The position numbers were made by a program, and so were the translations under genes. The notes under the pieces are model-generated. The model was not told the origin of the DNA. It worked only from the letters and a program-made list of their open reading frames with translations, and made no database searches. This document shows positions 16,739 to 26,057 of a stretch of 42,773 nucleotides of DNA, piece after piece (within the stretch, counting starts at the first letter, position 1; the number at the start of each line of letters is the position of its first letter). Source of the stretch: an uncultured Clostridium sp. (GTDB lineage: Bacteria; Bacillota; Clostridia; Lachnospirales; Lachnospiraceae); contig CAMEFI010000026.1 in the NCBI GenBank assembly GCA_945915475.1, forward strand, positions 1 to 42,773, given 5' to 3'.

Positions 16739-17671
16739 ATGATAAAGGTTGGCGTACAAACAAAAGGAATATTGCCGGAAATGGATTTACAAAAAGGAGT
16801 AGAATTAATAGCTGCAGCTGGATTTGAGAAAGTTGATTTTAATTTGGACGCTTTTTTGAAAAATTCGGATGTGTATGCCGGAAAGATCAATACCTTCTTT
16901 GATGAAGATTTGGCGCATTTGTTAGAATATTTCCGTGAGTACAAAGAAATGTTTCAAAGATATGGAGTAGAACCATCACAGATGCATGCACCCTACCCAA
17001 TTTTTGTGCCGGACAAACCAGAAGTGACGGAGTATATGCAGCAAGTTGTCATCCCCAAGAGTATTGCGATTGCAGACAGCCTGGAAATACCATGGGTAGT
17101 TTTCCATCCATTCAAATTGCAGTATACGTTAGGAATTGAAGCCGAACGAGAAATGAATCTGGAATACTTTAAGTCGCTTATTCCGATGCTTAAGAGGTAT
17201 CAAGTGGGTGCATGCGTGGAAAATTTGTATGAGAGCATAGGAGGAAGAATTACAGAGGGTACATGTGCAGACCCAAAGGAAGCAATCTATTATGTAGATA
17301 TATTAAATAAGACAGCGGGGGAAGAAATTTTTGGGTGTTGCCTTGATATTGGGCATATGGAACTGGTTCATAGAGAACCGGCAGAATATATTCGACAGAT
17401 AGGAAGCAGACTCAAAATTCTGCATATGCATGAGAATGATGCAATAGGAGATTTGCACCAGATGCCATATACATTTGGAACAAAGCATGGGGATGGTGTT
17501 GAGTGGGATGAATTTTGTAATGCGTTGCATGAAATAGAGTTTGACGGAACATTAAGTTTTGAAACTTTTCCTTGCATGAATAGTTTCCCAAGAGGAATCC
17601 GAAAAGAAGTGTTGAGGACGATAAGGATGATTGGAGATAGTTTATCAAAGGTGTTAAATAAAGCTGAATAG
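16739..17671 (+). CDS. Sugar phosphate isomerase/epimerase family TIM barrel
   Basis: This 310-residue soluble protein of the xylose isomerase-like family keeps candidate metal ligands in four expected places: E in CVENLYES, D in CLDIGH, H in LHMHEND and E in SFETF. Such enzymes isomerise or epimerise sugars and polyols through a bound divalent metal. It begins 15 bases after the previous stop. With the upstream oxidoreductases it could supply an unusual sugar or polyol. A SigD promoter lies over its last codons, so it is the last gene of the first block. Confidence 0.85.
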   Translation: MIKVGVQTKGILPEMDLQKGVELIAAAGFEKVDFNLDAFLKNSDVYAGKINTFFDEDLAHLLEYFREYKEMFQRYGVEPSQMHAPYPIFVPDKPEVTEYMQQVVIPKSIAIADSLEIPWVVFHPFKLQYTLGIEAEREMNLEYFKSLIPMLKRYQVGACVENLYESIGGRITEGTCADPKEAIYYVDILNKTAGEEIFGCCLDIGHMELVHREPAEYIRQIGSRLKILHMHENDAIGDLHQMPYTFGTKHGDGVEWDEFCNALHEIEFDGTLSFETFPCMNSFPRGIRKEVLRTIRMIGDSLSKVLNKAE

Positions 17672-17681
17672 TGACCGATAT
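17655..17681 (+). promoter_or_regulatory. Sigma-D promoter at the junction of the two island blocks
   Basis: TAAA at 17655-17658, a 16-nt spacer and CCGATAT at 17675-17681 fit the flagellar sigma consensus. It straddles the stop of the isomerase gene (17669-17671). The transcript would start near 17688. It meets a terminator at 17774-17798 before the next gene. Confidence 0.75.
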
Positions 17682-17687
17682 ATACAA

Positions 17688-17798
17688 TATATAGAAAATA
17701 GGATTTATCGAGAGTACGAATGGAGTCGCTTGAAAGCTATATCGGATATATCGTGGAAAACGATTGATGGATGAGCCCTGCGGTTGTGCAGGGCTTTT
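17688..17798 (+). ncRNA. Candidate SigD-driven small RNA (~110 nt)
   Basis: A transcript starting at the SigD promoter would run about 110 nt to the hairpin plus TTTT at 17774-17798. No open frame with a ribosome site lies inside. Short self-complementary segments occur: GCTT/AAGC near 17728-17737, and ATCG/CGAT near 17750-17764. It could equally be an attenuated leader of the downstream operon. No known RNA family is recognised. Confidence 0.4.
17774..17798 (+). terminator. Terminator or attenuator between island blocks
   Basis: AGCCCTGC (17774-17781) pairs perfectly with GCAGGGCT (17788-17795) around a GGTTGT loop, followed by only four T. The short U tract suggests partial termination. 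Confidence 0.65.
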
Positions 17799-17856
17799 GA
17801 TGTATTAAGCACATTTTGAGAGACTATGTGATAGGAAATAGATTAAAGGAGCGTTT

Positions 17857-18588
17857 ATGAATTCAGCAATCATTCTTGCAGCAGGTGTAGGACAACGAAT
17901 GAGAAATGGGGGATTACCCAAACAATTTCTTAAATTAATGGGAAAACCAATCGTTGTATATACAATAGAAAAATTTGAAGAATGTAACGATGTAGACCAA
18001 ATTGTAGTTGTATGTCATAGTGGATATGTTGATTATATGACGGATCTGGTTAAATTGTACAATTTGAAAAAGGTAGTGAAAATCATTGTAGGTGGTCATG
18101 ATAGACAAAGTAGCGTGAAAAAAGGTCTTGATACAATTGCTGAAAAATCATATAAAAAAGATGATATCGTGGTTATACATGATGGAGTCCGACCGTTAGT
18201 GGATGTTTCAACGATCAGTGAAAATATAAGAGTTGCCATACAATATGGTTGTGCGGTTACGGTTCATCCAGTGACGGAATCCGTAGTCATCACCGATGCT
18301 GATAGTGCGGGAATCGAAAACTTTAAGAAAAGAGTAGACACATATTCTATGACAGCACCTCAGTCTTTTCGATTTGGTGAATTATATAAGGTGTATAGTG
18401 AAAAAGTACATTATGAAGATAGAGATATACCATTATTAGATGCAGCAATGGTGTATGCGGATGCTGGAAATGAAGTGCATCTTGTAAAAGAACAGGGAAT
18501 AAATATAAAGATAACAACACCAGAGGATTTTTATTACTTAAAAGCAATTCTTGAGTTGGAAGAAAATAAGTACATTTTTGGATTATAG
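17857..18588 (+). CDS. IspD/TarI-family cytidylyltransferase
   Basis: This 243-residue enzyme has the family landmarks: IILAAGVGQRM and PKQF for CTP binding, GGHDRQSSVKKGL, VIHDGVRP, a central Thr-Ala-Pro-Gln segment (SMTAPQSF) and the C-terminal NIKITTPEDF lysine. IspD activates methylerythritol 4-phosphate, whereas TarI activates ribitol 5-phosphate to CDP-ribitol. The neighbours (an SDR enzyme and a CDP-polyol phosphotransferase) favour a TarI-like polyol role. Sequence alone cannot exclude IspD activity. AAAGGAG lies five bases before ATG. It opens the second, more AT-rich block. Confidence 0.87.
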   Translation: MNSAIILAAGVGQRMRNGGLPKQFLKLMGKPIVVYTIEKFEECNDVDQIVVVCHSGYVDYMTDLVKLYNLKKVVKIIVGGHDRQSSVKKGLDTIAEKSYKKDDIVVIHDGVRPLVDVSTISENIRVAIQYGCAVTVHPVTESVVITDADSAGIENFKKRVDTYSMTAPQSFRFGELYKVYSEKVHYEDRDIPLLDAAMVYADAGNEVHLVKEQGINIKITTPEDFYYLKAILELEENKYIFGL

Positions 18589-18602
18589 GAGAAATTTGTT
18601 AG

Positions 18603-19640
18603 ATGGTTGAAAGCAGAGATATAGACATCATATTGAATAACCCAATAGATTGGGAAATCTTTAGAGATAAAACAGTGCTTGTTACGGGGGCAACCGGTAG
18701 ACTGGGAATGTATATAGTCGAGACAATTAGCAAAGCAAATATTGATTGGAATCTGAATATCACAATAATTATTTTAGCAAGGAACCTTGACAAAATTAAG
18801 AAAGTTTTTGGAGATTCATTACAGCTTCCGTATATCCATACATTAGTTCAGGATATTACAGAAGCGATAACTTGGGAGGGGGATGTGGATTATATATTCC
18901 ATACTGCAGGGTTAGCTAGTCCAAGGGATTTTACCCTATCTCCAGTGGATACCTTATGGGGACATGTGCAGGGAACCAGAAATGTATTGGAACTTGCGAG
19001 AACCAATAAATGTAAAAAAGTTTTATATGTATCAACGGTAGAAATATATGGAGAGTGGACAGCGGAGACGGGGATAAAAGAAACCGACATGGGTCCTCAG
19101 AAGTGTGATAATGCCAGAGCATGTTATCCGGAAGCAAAGCGTGTATGTGAAACAATGCTTGCAGCATATGAGGAACAATACGGGATTCACTATGTGGGTG
19201 TGAGGCTATGTCATACATTTGGCCCGGGAATTGTGCTGGATGATGGAAGAGCGTTCTCAGAGTTTATAAGAAATGTAATAGAGGGAAAAGATATTATTCT
19301 TCAGACAGATGGAAGTGCAATGAGAACATACACATATGTTGCGGATGCAATCGCTGCAATGTTGATTGCATTTACTAAGGGGCGAGACAGCTATTACAAT
19401 ATTGCTAATTTAGATAATTTGATTAGTATAAGAGATTTGGCAGAGTTGATAGCCGGATTGGATACAACTGGAAAAACTCATGTAAGGTATGCTGTCAACA
19501 GTGAACAAAAATTAAAGTATCTTCCCTTTAAACTCGGAATTATGAATGTGGACAGAATCACAGAATTGGGTTGGAAACCTCAGGTTGGTGTAGAGGAAGC
19601 ATTTAAGTATACATTGGAGTCATTTCAGCAGAATATGTAA
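18603..19640 (+). CDS. Extended SDR: NAD-dependent epimerase/dehydratase
   Basis: This 345-residue Rossmann enzyme has TGATGRLG for NAD(P) binding near residue 24, a catalytic STVEIYG segment and YxxxK as CYPEAKR. Extended SDRs of this kind epimerise, dehydrate or reduce nucleotide-activated sugars. It is placed between a TarI-like cytidylyltransferase and a CDP-polyol phosphotransferase. It therefore probably acts on the phosphopolyol precursor or its CDP-linked product, in the position that TarJ holds in ribitol teichoic acid loci. TarJ itself is a zinc alcohol dehydrogenase, so this would be a non-homologous substitute. That role is inferred. Confidence 0.85.
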   Translation: MVESRDIDIILNNPIDWEIFRDKTVLVTGATGRLGMYIVETISKANIDWNLNITIIILARNLDKIKKVFGDSLQLPYIHTLVQDITEAITWEGDVDYIFHTAGLASPRDFTLSPVDTLWGHVQGTRNVLELARTNKCKKVLYVSTVEIYGEWTAETGIKETDMGPQKCDNARACYPEAKRVCETMLAAYEEQYGIHYVGVRLCHTFGPGIVLDDGRAFSEFIRNVIEGKDIILQTDGSAMRTYTYVADAIAAMLIAFTKGRDSYYNIANLDNLISIRDLAELIAGLDTTGKTHVRYAVNSEQKLKYLPFKLGIMNVDRITELGWKPQVGVEEAFKYTLESFQQNM

Positions 19641-19670
19641 TGGAAAAGTGCTGAAATGTGGAGAAAGAAT

Positions 19671-20885
19671 ATGTCCAAAGAATCATTATATATATTCAAA
19701 AGAATTATGAAAGCCAGGGTGCAGAGTATCCTATTTTATTTCTTTCGAATTATCCCGATTAATACAAGAAAAATAGTATTTTGTTGTATAGAAGGAACAA
19801 CAGGATATAGTTGTAATCCCAAATATATAGCGGAAGAATGTATACGAAGGAATCAAATTGGCAAAACAGAGTTTAATCTCGTGTGGTTAGTCAATGACAC
19901 AACGAAGGAGTTTCCGCATGAGATTAAAGTTGTCAAAAACACATTGTGGAATAGAGCATATCAATTAACTACAGCTCATATTTGGATTGATAATAGCAGA
20001 AAACAGTTAGAAGTGCGAAAAAGAAAAAAACAGATATATATTCAGACTTGGCATGCAAAGTTAGGATTCAAGCCTACAGGACTTGACAGGGGAGCTTCAT
20101 TTTCGCGAATCGCGTATATGGTTAGTAAGCATGATTCTGATATGGTAGATTATTGGTTGTCGAATTCAGACTGGTACGATAAGACGCTTAAGACAGGCTC
20201 TTTGTATGAAGGAAAAACCTTAAGAACTGGTTCGCCACGATGTGACATTTTAACGAATAGTTCGAAAGTGGACAGGCAACGGGTTCGCGAGAGATTTCAT
20301 TTGCCTTATAATGCAAAGGTCCTTATGTATGCACCGACTTTTAGAGGCGGAAGTCAGGGGACAAATCGGAAAATTGAAGCAGGCAGCCATATGCCGGATT
20401 TTAATCAGTTAATAGACAATATGGAAGGAAAATTTGGAGGTAAGTGGTATATATTTCTTAGATTGCATCCTCAATTGACTGCCAGGCATATTAACAGTAA
20501 TGTCACGAATGAATGTCTTATAGACGTAAGTAAGGAAGAGGACATGTATGAAATTCTTGCAGGTTGTGATGCATTTATGACTGATTATTCAAGTGCCGCT
20601 TTTGATGCAATGATAATGAGGATACCGGTTTTGTTATATGCAGATGATTATGCGGAATATGAGGGAGAGCGTGGACAGCTATTATGGGATTTGAGGGATG
20701 AAAAGTTCCCATTTTCTCTTTCTGAGAGTAATCGTATGTTAGAAGAAAATATTAGAAGATTTGATAAGGTAGTTTATAACGCCAAAATAGAACAACTCTG
20801 TAGGAATACCAACATGTTAGAAAGTGGAAAAGCGGCAGAGAATGTAGTTGAATTTATATGTAGTTGTGCAGATTGCCAGGGATAA
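19671..20885 (+). CDS. CDP-glycerol/CDP-ribitol phosphotransferase-like protein (TagB/TagF/TarL family)
   Basis: The 404-residue GT-B protein shows typical family motifs: QTWHAKLGFKPTG, YAPTFRGG, LRLHPQL and DAFMTDYSSAAFDAMIM followed by PVLLYADDYAEYE. The family transfers a phosphopolyol from a CDP-polyol to an acceptor. ATG 19671 is preferred over ATG 19656 because GGAGA lies six bases upstream. With the two genes before it, it forms a self-contained 'activate, reduce, transfer' set. It is a second member of this family in the island, after the propeller-bearing protein. A weakly hydrophobic N-terminal stretch (VQSILFYFFRII) may bind membrane but is too short to call an anchor. Confidence 0.88.
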   Translation: MSKESLYIFKRIMKARVQSILFYFFRIIPINTRKIVFCCIEGTTGYSCNPKYIAEECIRRNQIGKTEFNLVWLVNDTTKEFPHEIKVVKNTLWNRAYQLTTAHIWIDNSRKQLEVRKRKKQIYIQTWHAKLGFKPTGLDRGASFSRIAYMVSKHDSDMVDYWLSNSDWYDKTLKTGSLYEGKTLRTGSPRCDILTNSSKVDRQRVRERFHLPYNAKVLMYAPTFRGGSQGTNRKIEAGSHMPDFNQLIDNMEGKFGGKWYIFLRLHPQLTARHINSNVTNECLIDVSKEEDMYEILAGCDAFMTDYSSAAFDAMIMRIPVLLYADDYAEYEGERGQLLWDLRDEKFPFSLSESNRMLEENIRRFDKVVYNAKIEQLCRNTNMLESGKAAENVVEFICSCADCQG

Positions 20886-20918
20886 GGATCGAATTTGATT
20901 GGAGGATAAGGGATTAAA

Positions 20919-21980
20919 ATGAATGAAAGACTGATATTTCCATATAAAACGAAAAATGAGCAACAACAATATTATGAAGCATTGCATCTAGTATATTCCC
21001 GATTAGAAGATGAAACTTCTAAGGAAATTTTTCAGAGTAGATTATTAATGAGTCTGACTGGCAATATTGGTGAGATAAGAAAACTGGTTTTGAAAACAGA
21101 AGCTGGTAGATCTTTAAAGACGCTTTTACAAAAACAAAATAAGATATATTTGTACGGAGCAGGGATCCGGGGACAAAGGATTGTTCAAATGTTTCCTGAA
21201 ATGAACTGGGAAGGTTATATTGATCGTAAAAAAGACGGAACTTGTAACAATATAAAAATTATTAAGTTAGAAAATTTGAAACCGGATGAAGAGGCAATCA
21301 TTTTAATAACAAATTTTGAAGAGTACAATGAAATAAGAGCGGATTTAATAGCACATGGAATTCCGCAGGCTCTCATATATATATTGAATGATTTTGAGGT
21401 GAAAGCACATCAGAATCAGTATTTTGAGAAGCGTTGTATCGACCATTTTTCGGACAAACATGGAGCGTTTTTAGATGCCGGAAGTTTTGATGGAGCAGAT
21501 TGTGTGAAATTCATCAACAGTAGTCTGTATCATAATAATGCATTGTATGCATTTGAGCCGGATGAAAAAAATTATATTATGTGCAAAAAGAAATTAGAAG
21601 AGTTATCCAATGTGGAAGTGTTCAATGTTGGATTAGCGGCAAGTGCTCAAAAGGCATATTTTTTGGCTGATAAGGGGGTGTGTTCTCGAATTACAGATGA
21701 AGGTGATGATGTTATTAATATTGACACGATTGATTCTGTTATCGGGGAAAACAGCATTGGATATATTAAAATGGATATTGAAGGAAACGAACTGGAAGCA
21801 ATACGAGGTGCAGAAAAGCATATTAGAAGAGATCAGCCGAATTTGATGATTAGTGTTTATCATAAAATAGATGACATCATAGAAATACCAAGGCTATTGT
21901 TAGAATATAATCCTGATTACAAATTTTTATTAGGGCATTATTCGGTGTGTAATGCGGATACAGTGCTTTATGCGTTTTAA
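20919..21980 (+). CDS. FGAG module + FkbM-family methyltransferase
   Basis: This 353-residue protein has a helical start, then the recurring module at ~73-165 (KIYLYGAGIRGQRI, then YIDRKKDGTCN). A SAM-dependent FkbM-type O-methyltransferase follows (~180-353) with FLDAGSFDGAD, ALYAFEPDEKN and IGYIKMDIEGNELEAIRGAE. FkbM enzymes methylate hydroxyls of sugars and polyketides. A methylated flagellin sugar is plausible. In its order the module precedes the catalytic domain, unlike the GT2 proteins where it follows. Confidence 0.86.
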   Translation: MNERLIFPYKTKNEQQQYYEALHLVYSRLEDETSKEIFQSRLLMSLTGNIGEIRKLVLKTEAGRSLKTLLQKQNKIYLYGAGIRGQRIVQMFPEMNWEGYIDRKKDGTCNNIKIIKLENLKPDEEAIILITNFEEYNEIRADLIAHGIPQALIYILNDFEVKAHQNQYFEKRCIDHFSDKHGAFLDAGSFDGADCVKFINSSLYHNNALYAFEPDEKNYIMCKKKLEELSNVEVFNVGLAASAQKAYFLADKGVCSRITDEGDDVINIDTIDSVIGENSIGYIKMDIEGNELEAIRGAEKHIRRDQPNLMISVYHKIDDIIEIPRLLLEYNPDYKFLLGHYSVCNADTVLYAF

Positions 21981-22046
21981 TTTGAAAGGACAAAATGCAA
22001 ATATTAGGTTTATGGCCTTAGTGATGAATTGTGGGGAAAGAGGTAT

Positions 22047-23231
22047 ATGGATACAAAAAAAGGAATTACTGTTTTTACACCAGTTTTTAATCGGGCATAT
22101 TGCATAAAGAATGCTTATGATTCTTTGTTAGAGCAGTCATATCAAGATTTTGAGTGGATTATTGTGGACGATGGTTCGACAGACAATCTTCAAAAACTGG
22201 TCAATGAATGGATTTCAGCGCGACAAATAGACATAAAATATGTAAAGGTTCCGAATGGAGGTAAAATGCGGGCGCAGAATCTTGCGGTAAAGATGGCATC
22301 AAAGCCCGCGTTTTTCGTATTGGATAGTGATGACAACTTAAAACAGAATGCGTTGGAATTGGTTTGGAATTGGTTTGAAGAAATACAATATGATACAGGA
22401 TTTGCAGGAGTATCAGGATTAAGAGATTGCACAACGGTTAGGACAGATTTAGATTATGAATATGTGGATATAACAAATTGTCAAAGAAGACGATTTGGGC
22501 TGGCGATGGACACAGCTGAATGTTATAAGACGGATATTTTAAGGAAGTATCCGGCTCCGGAGCATGAGGGAGAGAATTATATTTCACCGGCTATTGTTAC
22601 TAATGCAATTGGTTTAGATGGATATTTAGTGAGATGGTACAATCAGAAAATTTATAATTTTGAGTTTATGGAAGATGGATTAACAAAAAGTGGAGATACA
22701 AAATTCTACAAGAATTATAGAGGATGGGCAGACACCATTCAATTAAATTCGAAGTGCAAAGCAGATGAAGATTATAGAGATTTTGCATATTATAGATATG
22801 CAAAATTTGAACAGGAGAATTTGTCATTGAATGAAATGGCAAATTATTTAGGCACAAGTATAGAAACTCTGGAAAGAATTGTAAAAAAGAAACCATATGT
22901 AATAGAAAAAATAAATTCATTTTTTGAACAGAGAAATATAAAAAAAATTGCAATATATGGATTGGGTCAGGAAGCGAAGCGATTTATCAGATTTACAGAG
23001 GATTACAAGTTTGAAATCACTTGTGGAATTGACAGAGTAAAAAAGAATTTGGGGATACCATGTTTTTCTCCAATGGAAGATTGGGGAATGGTGGATGCGG
23101 TATTGATTACAAATAAGTATTTTATAGATGAAATCAGAGAAAATATTCTGACAAAATCAAATATAGCAGTGTATTCCTTGCAACAAGATATTTTGCCGAT
23201 GCCTTGGAACTATTATTTTTGTGATTTGTAA
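22047..23231 (+). CDS. GT2 glycosyltransferase with C-terminal FGAG-type module
   Basis: The 394-residue protein has a GT2 domain (~1-220) with ITVFTPVFNRAYCI, WIIVDDGSTDN and the metal site VLDSDDN. The C-terminal ~298-394 is the Rossmann-like module in a GLG form (KIAIYGLGQEAKRFI, CGIDR, AVLITNKYFIDEI). ATG 22047 is chosen over TTG 22029 because AAGAGG precedes it and MDTKKGITVFTPVFN is the usual GT2 beginning. It lies in the co-oriented second block. Donor and acceptor are unknown. Confidence 0.85.
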   Translation: MDTKKGITVFTPVFNRAYCIKNAYDSLLEQSYQDFEWIIVDDGSTDNLQKLVNEWISARQIDIKYVKVPNGGKMRAQNLAVKMASKPAFFVLDSDDNLKQNALELVWNWFEEIQYDTGFAGVSGLRDCTTVRTDLDYEYVDITNCQRRRFGLAMDTAECYKTDILRKYPAPEHEGENYISPAIVTNAIGLDGYLVRWYNQKIYNFEFMEDGLTKSGDTKFYKNYRGWADTIQLNSKCKADEDYRDFAYYRYAKFEQENLSLNEMANYLGTSIETLERIVKKKPYVIEKINSFFEQRNIKKIAIYGLGQEAKRFIRFTEDYKFEITCGIDRVKKNLGIPCFSPMEDWGMVDAVLITNKYFIDEIRENILTKSNIAVYSLQQDILPMPWNYYFCDL

Positions 23232-23297
23232 AATATGATAAAACAGACCGACTAAGGAGCTAATTGTAGTCATATCGAAGGTTATTGGGAGAAAAGA

Positions 23298-24542
23298 ATG
23301 ATAAATAAGATATATACAATAGAACAATTAAAACGAAAGATAGAAATATCTGATTTAGCCATTTGGGCAAATGATTGGATTGGAGAACTATTAAAGCAAT
23401 ATGTATACTGTGAGCTGAATATGCAGATTCAGATACATGCTGTAGATGAATACTATTTTGCAAAGCACATTTTGCTTGTTGGGCATGAAATGGAAATGGA
23501 CAAAATTGCTAGGAATGTTTGTAATCAGCCGGGGGTAGAGAGCATAACCGTATTTTCAGACGAACTGAAAGATGCTTTGGATGAATTCATGATGACAAAA
23601 TATCCTATTCCATATGAGGGCAAAATTCTATTTTCGCGCAAAGAAGAAATGGATTTGACAAAAACGGAGGAATTTAAGAAAAAGATAGGGGAATTACTTG
23701 AAAATGAAAGTTTTCCTATTTTTGAAAGCATAGAAATAGAGACGATTAATCGGTGTAATGGTACATGTTCGTTTTGCCCGATTAATAGGAATGATGATGT
23801 TCGAGTATTAGAAAAAATGAGTAGTAAATTATTTTATTCGATCATTGATCAGTTAGCGGCAATTCAATATCGCGGAAGAATAGCATTGTTTTCGAATAAT
23901 GAACCATTCATTGATGATAGGATATGCGAATTTGCACGTTACACTGCTGAAAAGCTGCCAAATGCCTGTAAAATTATTTTTACAAATGGAACATTGGTAA
24001 AAGAAGCTACATTTCGTCAAATTATCAAATATGTGGATGTTTTCAATTTTGATATCTATTATGATAATTCAATCAATGAAGAATTGCCAAATGAGGTAAG
24101 AAAAATTTTGAATGAGTGCAAAAGTAATGAAGAAATTAAGAGGAAGGTAATGATTCAAACGATAAATAGATCTGCTATACGAAATAATAGAGGGGGACAG
24201 TCAAAGAATCGGAATAGGATATATAAGGTGAAAGCCCCATGTATGCTTCCGTTTATCCAGATGATAGTCAGACCGAGTGGCAAAACATCGTTGTGCTGTA
24301 ATGATGCACTTGGAAAATATACATTAGCAGACCTAAACAAAGAAAACTTGGTTGAAGCATGGAATAATCAGAACTATATGCTTATCAGACAAAGCATAGA
24401 GGATACCAGGCAAAATGTTGAAATGTGCAGACTGTGTGATAATTTCGCAAGTACTAATACATTGGGGAATGATTTTTTTACAGATAAACAGATACAAGAT
24501 GCCTGGAAACGGATTGAAAAAATAGTAGGTGGGATGAAATAG
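23298..24542 (+). CDS. Radical SAM/SPASM-like enzyme
   Basis: This 414-residue enzyme carries the radical SAM cluster motif CNGTCSFC (C153, C157, C160), a TNGTL strand and C-terminal cysteines (PCMLPF, CCND, CRLC) that could bind an auxiliary Fe-S cluster as in SPASM proteins. Radical SAM/SPASM enzymes modify peptides or dehydrogenate sugars such as in aminocyclitol pathways. The N-terminal ~100 residues (LAIWANDWIGELL, IHAVDEY, ILLVGHEMEMDKI) look like an eroded version of the FGAG module without its glycines; this is tentative. GGGAG lies before the ATG. A second radical SAM gene lies two genes on. Confidence 0.85.
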   Translation: MINKIYTIEQLKRKIEISDLAIWANDWIGELLKQYVYCELNMQIQIHAVDEYYFAKHILLVGHEMEMDKIARNVCNQPGVESITVFSDELKDALDEFMMTKYPIPYEGKILFSRKEEMDLTKTEEFKKKIGELLENESFPIFESIEIETINRCNGTCSFCPINRNDDVRVLEKMSSKLFYSIIDQLAAIQYRGRIALFSNNEPFIDDRICEFARYTAEKLPNACKIIFTNGTLVKEATFRQIIKYVDVFNFDIYYDNSINEELPNEVRKILNECKSNEEIKRKVMIQTINRSAIRNNRGGQSKNRNRIYKVKAPCMLPFIQMIVRPSGKTSLCCNDALGKYTLADLNKENLVEAWNNQNYMLIRQSIEDTRQNVEMCRLCDNFASTNTLGNDFFTDKQIQDAWKRIEKIVGGMK

Positions 24543-24572
24543 AGAGAATTGAGCAGACTGGTGGAAGATAAT

Positions 24573-26036
24573 ATGGATTTAGTTATTTTTGGAACTGGGA
24601 TTAATGCACAGAGGGCAATACATTTTCTGGAAAAAAGATATAATATATTGTGGTGTGTGGATAACAATGAGAGCAAAACAGGGAAATATATTGATAAATA
24701 TATTATAAAATCAGTACAATCACTAAAAAATTATAAGGGATATATTGTAATCTGTGCTGTAAATTATACGTATGAGATAGTTAAGCAGCTGGAAGAATTG
24801 GGAATAGACAGATTACATATGTTATCGTTAGTGTGTACCTATGCGGATGGAGCGTATAATTTTGATGTATATCCGATTGAGAAAACAAATTATTATATCT
24901 GTGACCAAGTGCTCCAACAATACGATTTACTCAAAAGAACTGAAAAAAACAATACCAGGAAGGTGCTAATTTTTGCTAAGTTCTATTCTGTATATACAAA
25001 ACAACTGGTAGACAATCTTCATGCCAGATATCCCGATATGGAATTAAGCATTTTAACTTCCGCGAGCGAAACAAAGGATATGATAGATAATCAAAGTATT
25101 GCTCATATATACTATTTTGAGACGATGCAGGATTTGTATAATATTCTTTGTAAACTTCCACAATACGATGTGGCGCAGCTGCTTTGGATAGAGGAGATAT
25201 GGGTATACTTTACGGAAGAAATCCGCGCAAAGTTTAATCGGTTGAATTTGTGTGTCGGTGGAAGTGATTTTTATAGAGCGTCAAGAGACGATTTAATGCA
25301 TAAGAAAAAGCTGATTGATGTAGCGGATAATATTAGTGCGGAAACGACACAGACGATCGAAGATTTTGCAGGCTTTTACGGTATTGATATTGCAAAAATG
25401 AAACTGATTCCGTTTGGATTAGAGGTCATTAATCATATAGATGGCATCGATGTTTCCCAAAATAGAATTAGAGAAAGATTTGGAATTCCATCAGGAAAAG
25501 TAATTGTAACCTGTGGACATAATGCAATACAGGCACATCAGCATTTGAAGCTTATTGAATGCTTAAAGAATGTTTCCAAAGAAATTATGGATAAGGTAGT
25601 ATTTGTTTTTCCTATGACATATCCATCTGGCAGAGATGAATACATAAATCAGGTCAGGCAGAAATTGCAGGAATATAGTCTGCCATATAGAATACTCACC
25701 GATTTCATGGATTTTGATTCAATGGCACAATATGCGTTAATCTCAGATGTGATGATTCATGTGCAGACAACAGATCAGCTCAGTTCTTCCATGTTGGAGG
25801 AGATGTATACGGGAAGCGTTATAATTGCAGGAGAATGGTTGCCATACAAGATGCTCCATGATAGCAATATATATTTCCTTGATGCGAAATCAATTGAAGA
25901 TGCAGTAAACAAGGCGGAAATGGTTGTAGCACACCTTGATGACTATCGGGCAAGATGTGCTGGTAATAAAGAAATTATATGGAAAAATCATTCATGGGAT
26001 TCTTTGATATCAAGATGGCATGAGTTGATGGAATAG
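24573..26036 (+). CDS. N-terminal FGTG module + GT-B glycosyltransferase
   Basis: In this 487-residue protein the module is at the very N-terminus (~1-95: MDLVIFGTGINAQRAI, CVDNNESKTG, YIVICAVNY). A GT-B (GT4-like) catalytic region follows (~130-487) with KVLIFAKFYS, KVIVTCGHNAIQAHQH and SSMLEEMYTGSVIIAGEWLPY, the last being the donor-binding acidic region. ATG 24573 is preferred over TTG 24549, with GGTGGAAG five bases upstream. It shows that the module can sit at either end of different transferases. Sugar specificity is unknown. Confidence 0.8.
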   Translation: MDLVIFGTGINAQRAIHFLEKRYNILWCVDNNESKTGKYIDKYIIKSVQSLKNYKGYIVICAVNYTYEIVKQLEELGIDRLHMLSLVCTYADGAYNFDVYPIEKTNYYICDQVLQQYDLLKRTEKNNTRKVLIFAKFYSVYTKQLVDNLHARYPDMELSILTSASETKDMIDNQSIAHIYYFETMQDLYNILCKLPQYDVAQLLWIEEIWVYFTEEIRAKFNRLNLCVGGSDFYRASRDDLMHKKKLIDVADNISAETTQTIEDFAGFYGIDIAKMKLIPFGLEVINHIDGIDVSQNRIRERFGIPSGKVIVTCGHNAIQAHQHLKLIECLKNVSKEIMDKVVFVFPMTYPSGRDEYINQVRQKLQEYSLPYRILTDFMDFDSMAQYALISDVMIHVQTTDQLSSSMLEEMYTGSVIIAGEWLPYKMLHDSNIYFLDAKSIEDAVNKAEMVVAHLDDYRARCAGNKEIIWKNHSWDSLISRWHELME

Positions 26037-26057
26037 ATAAGCAGGAGAAATTAGTAC

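Noticed and set aside
17738-17745. TATATCGG, a minus-strand copy of the flagellar -10 element
   Set aside because: No -35 lies at a proper distance on the minus strand, and transcription would run antisense into the isomerase gene. It may only pair with the plus-strand -10 copy by chance.
17857-20885. Reading the TarI/SDR/phosphotransferase set as a wall teichoic acid locus
   Set aside because: No TarO/TarA-type initiation enzyme, ABC exporter or flippase is present, and flagellin genes with SigD promoters adjoin. It cannot be fully excluded but is the weaker reading.
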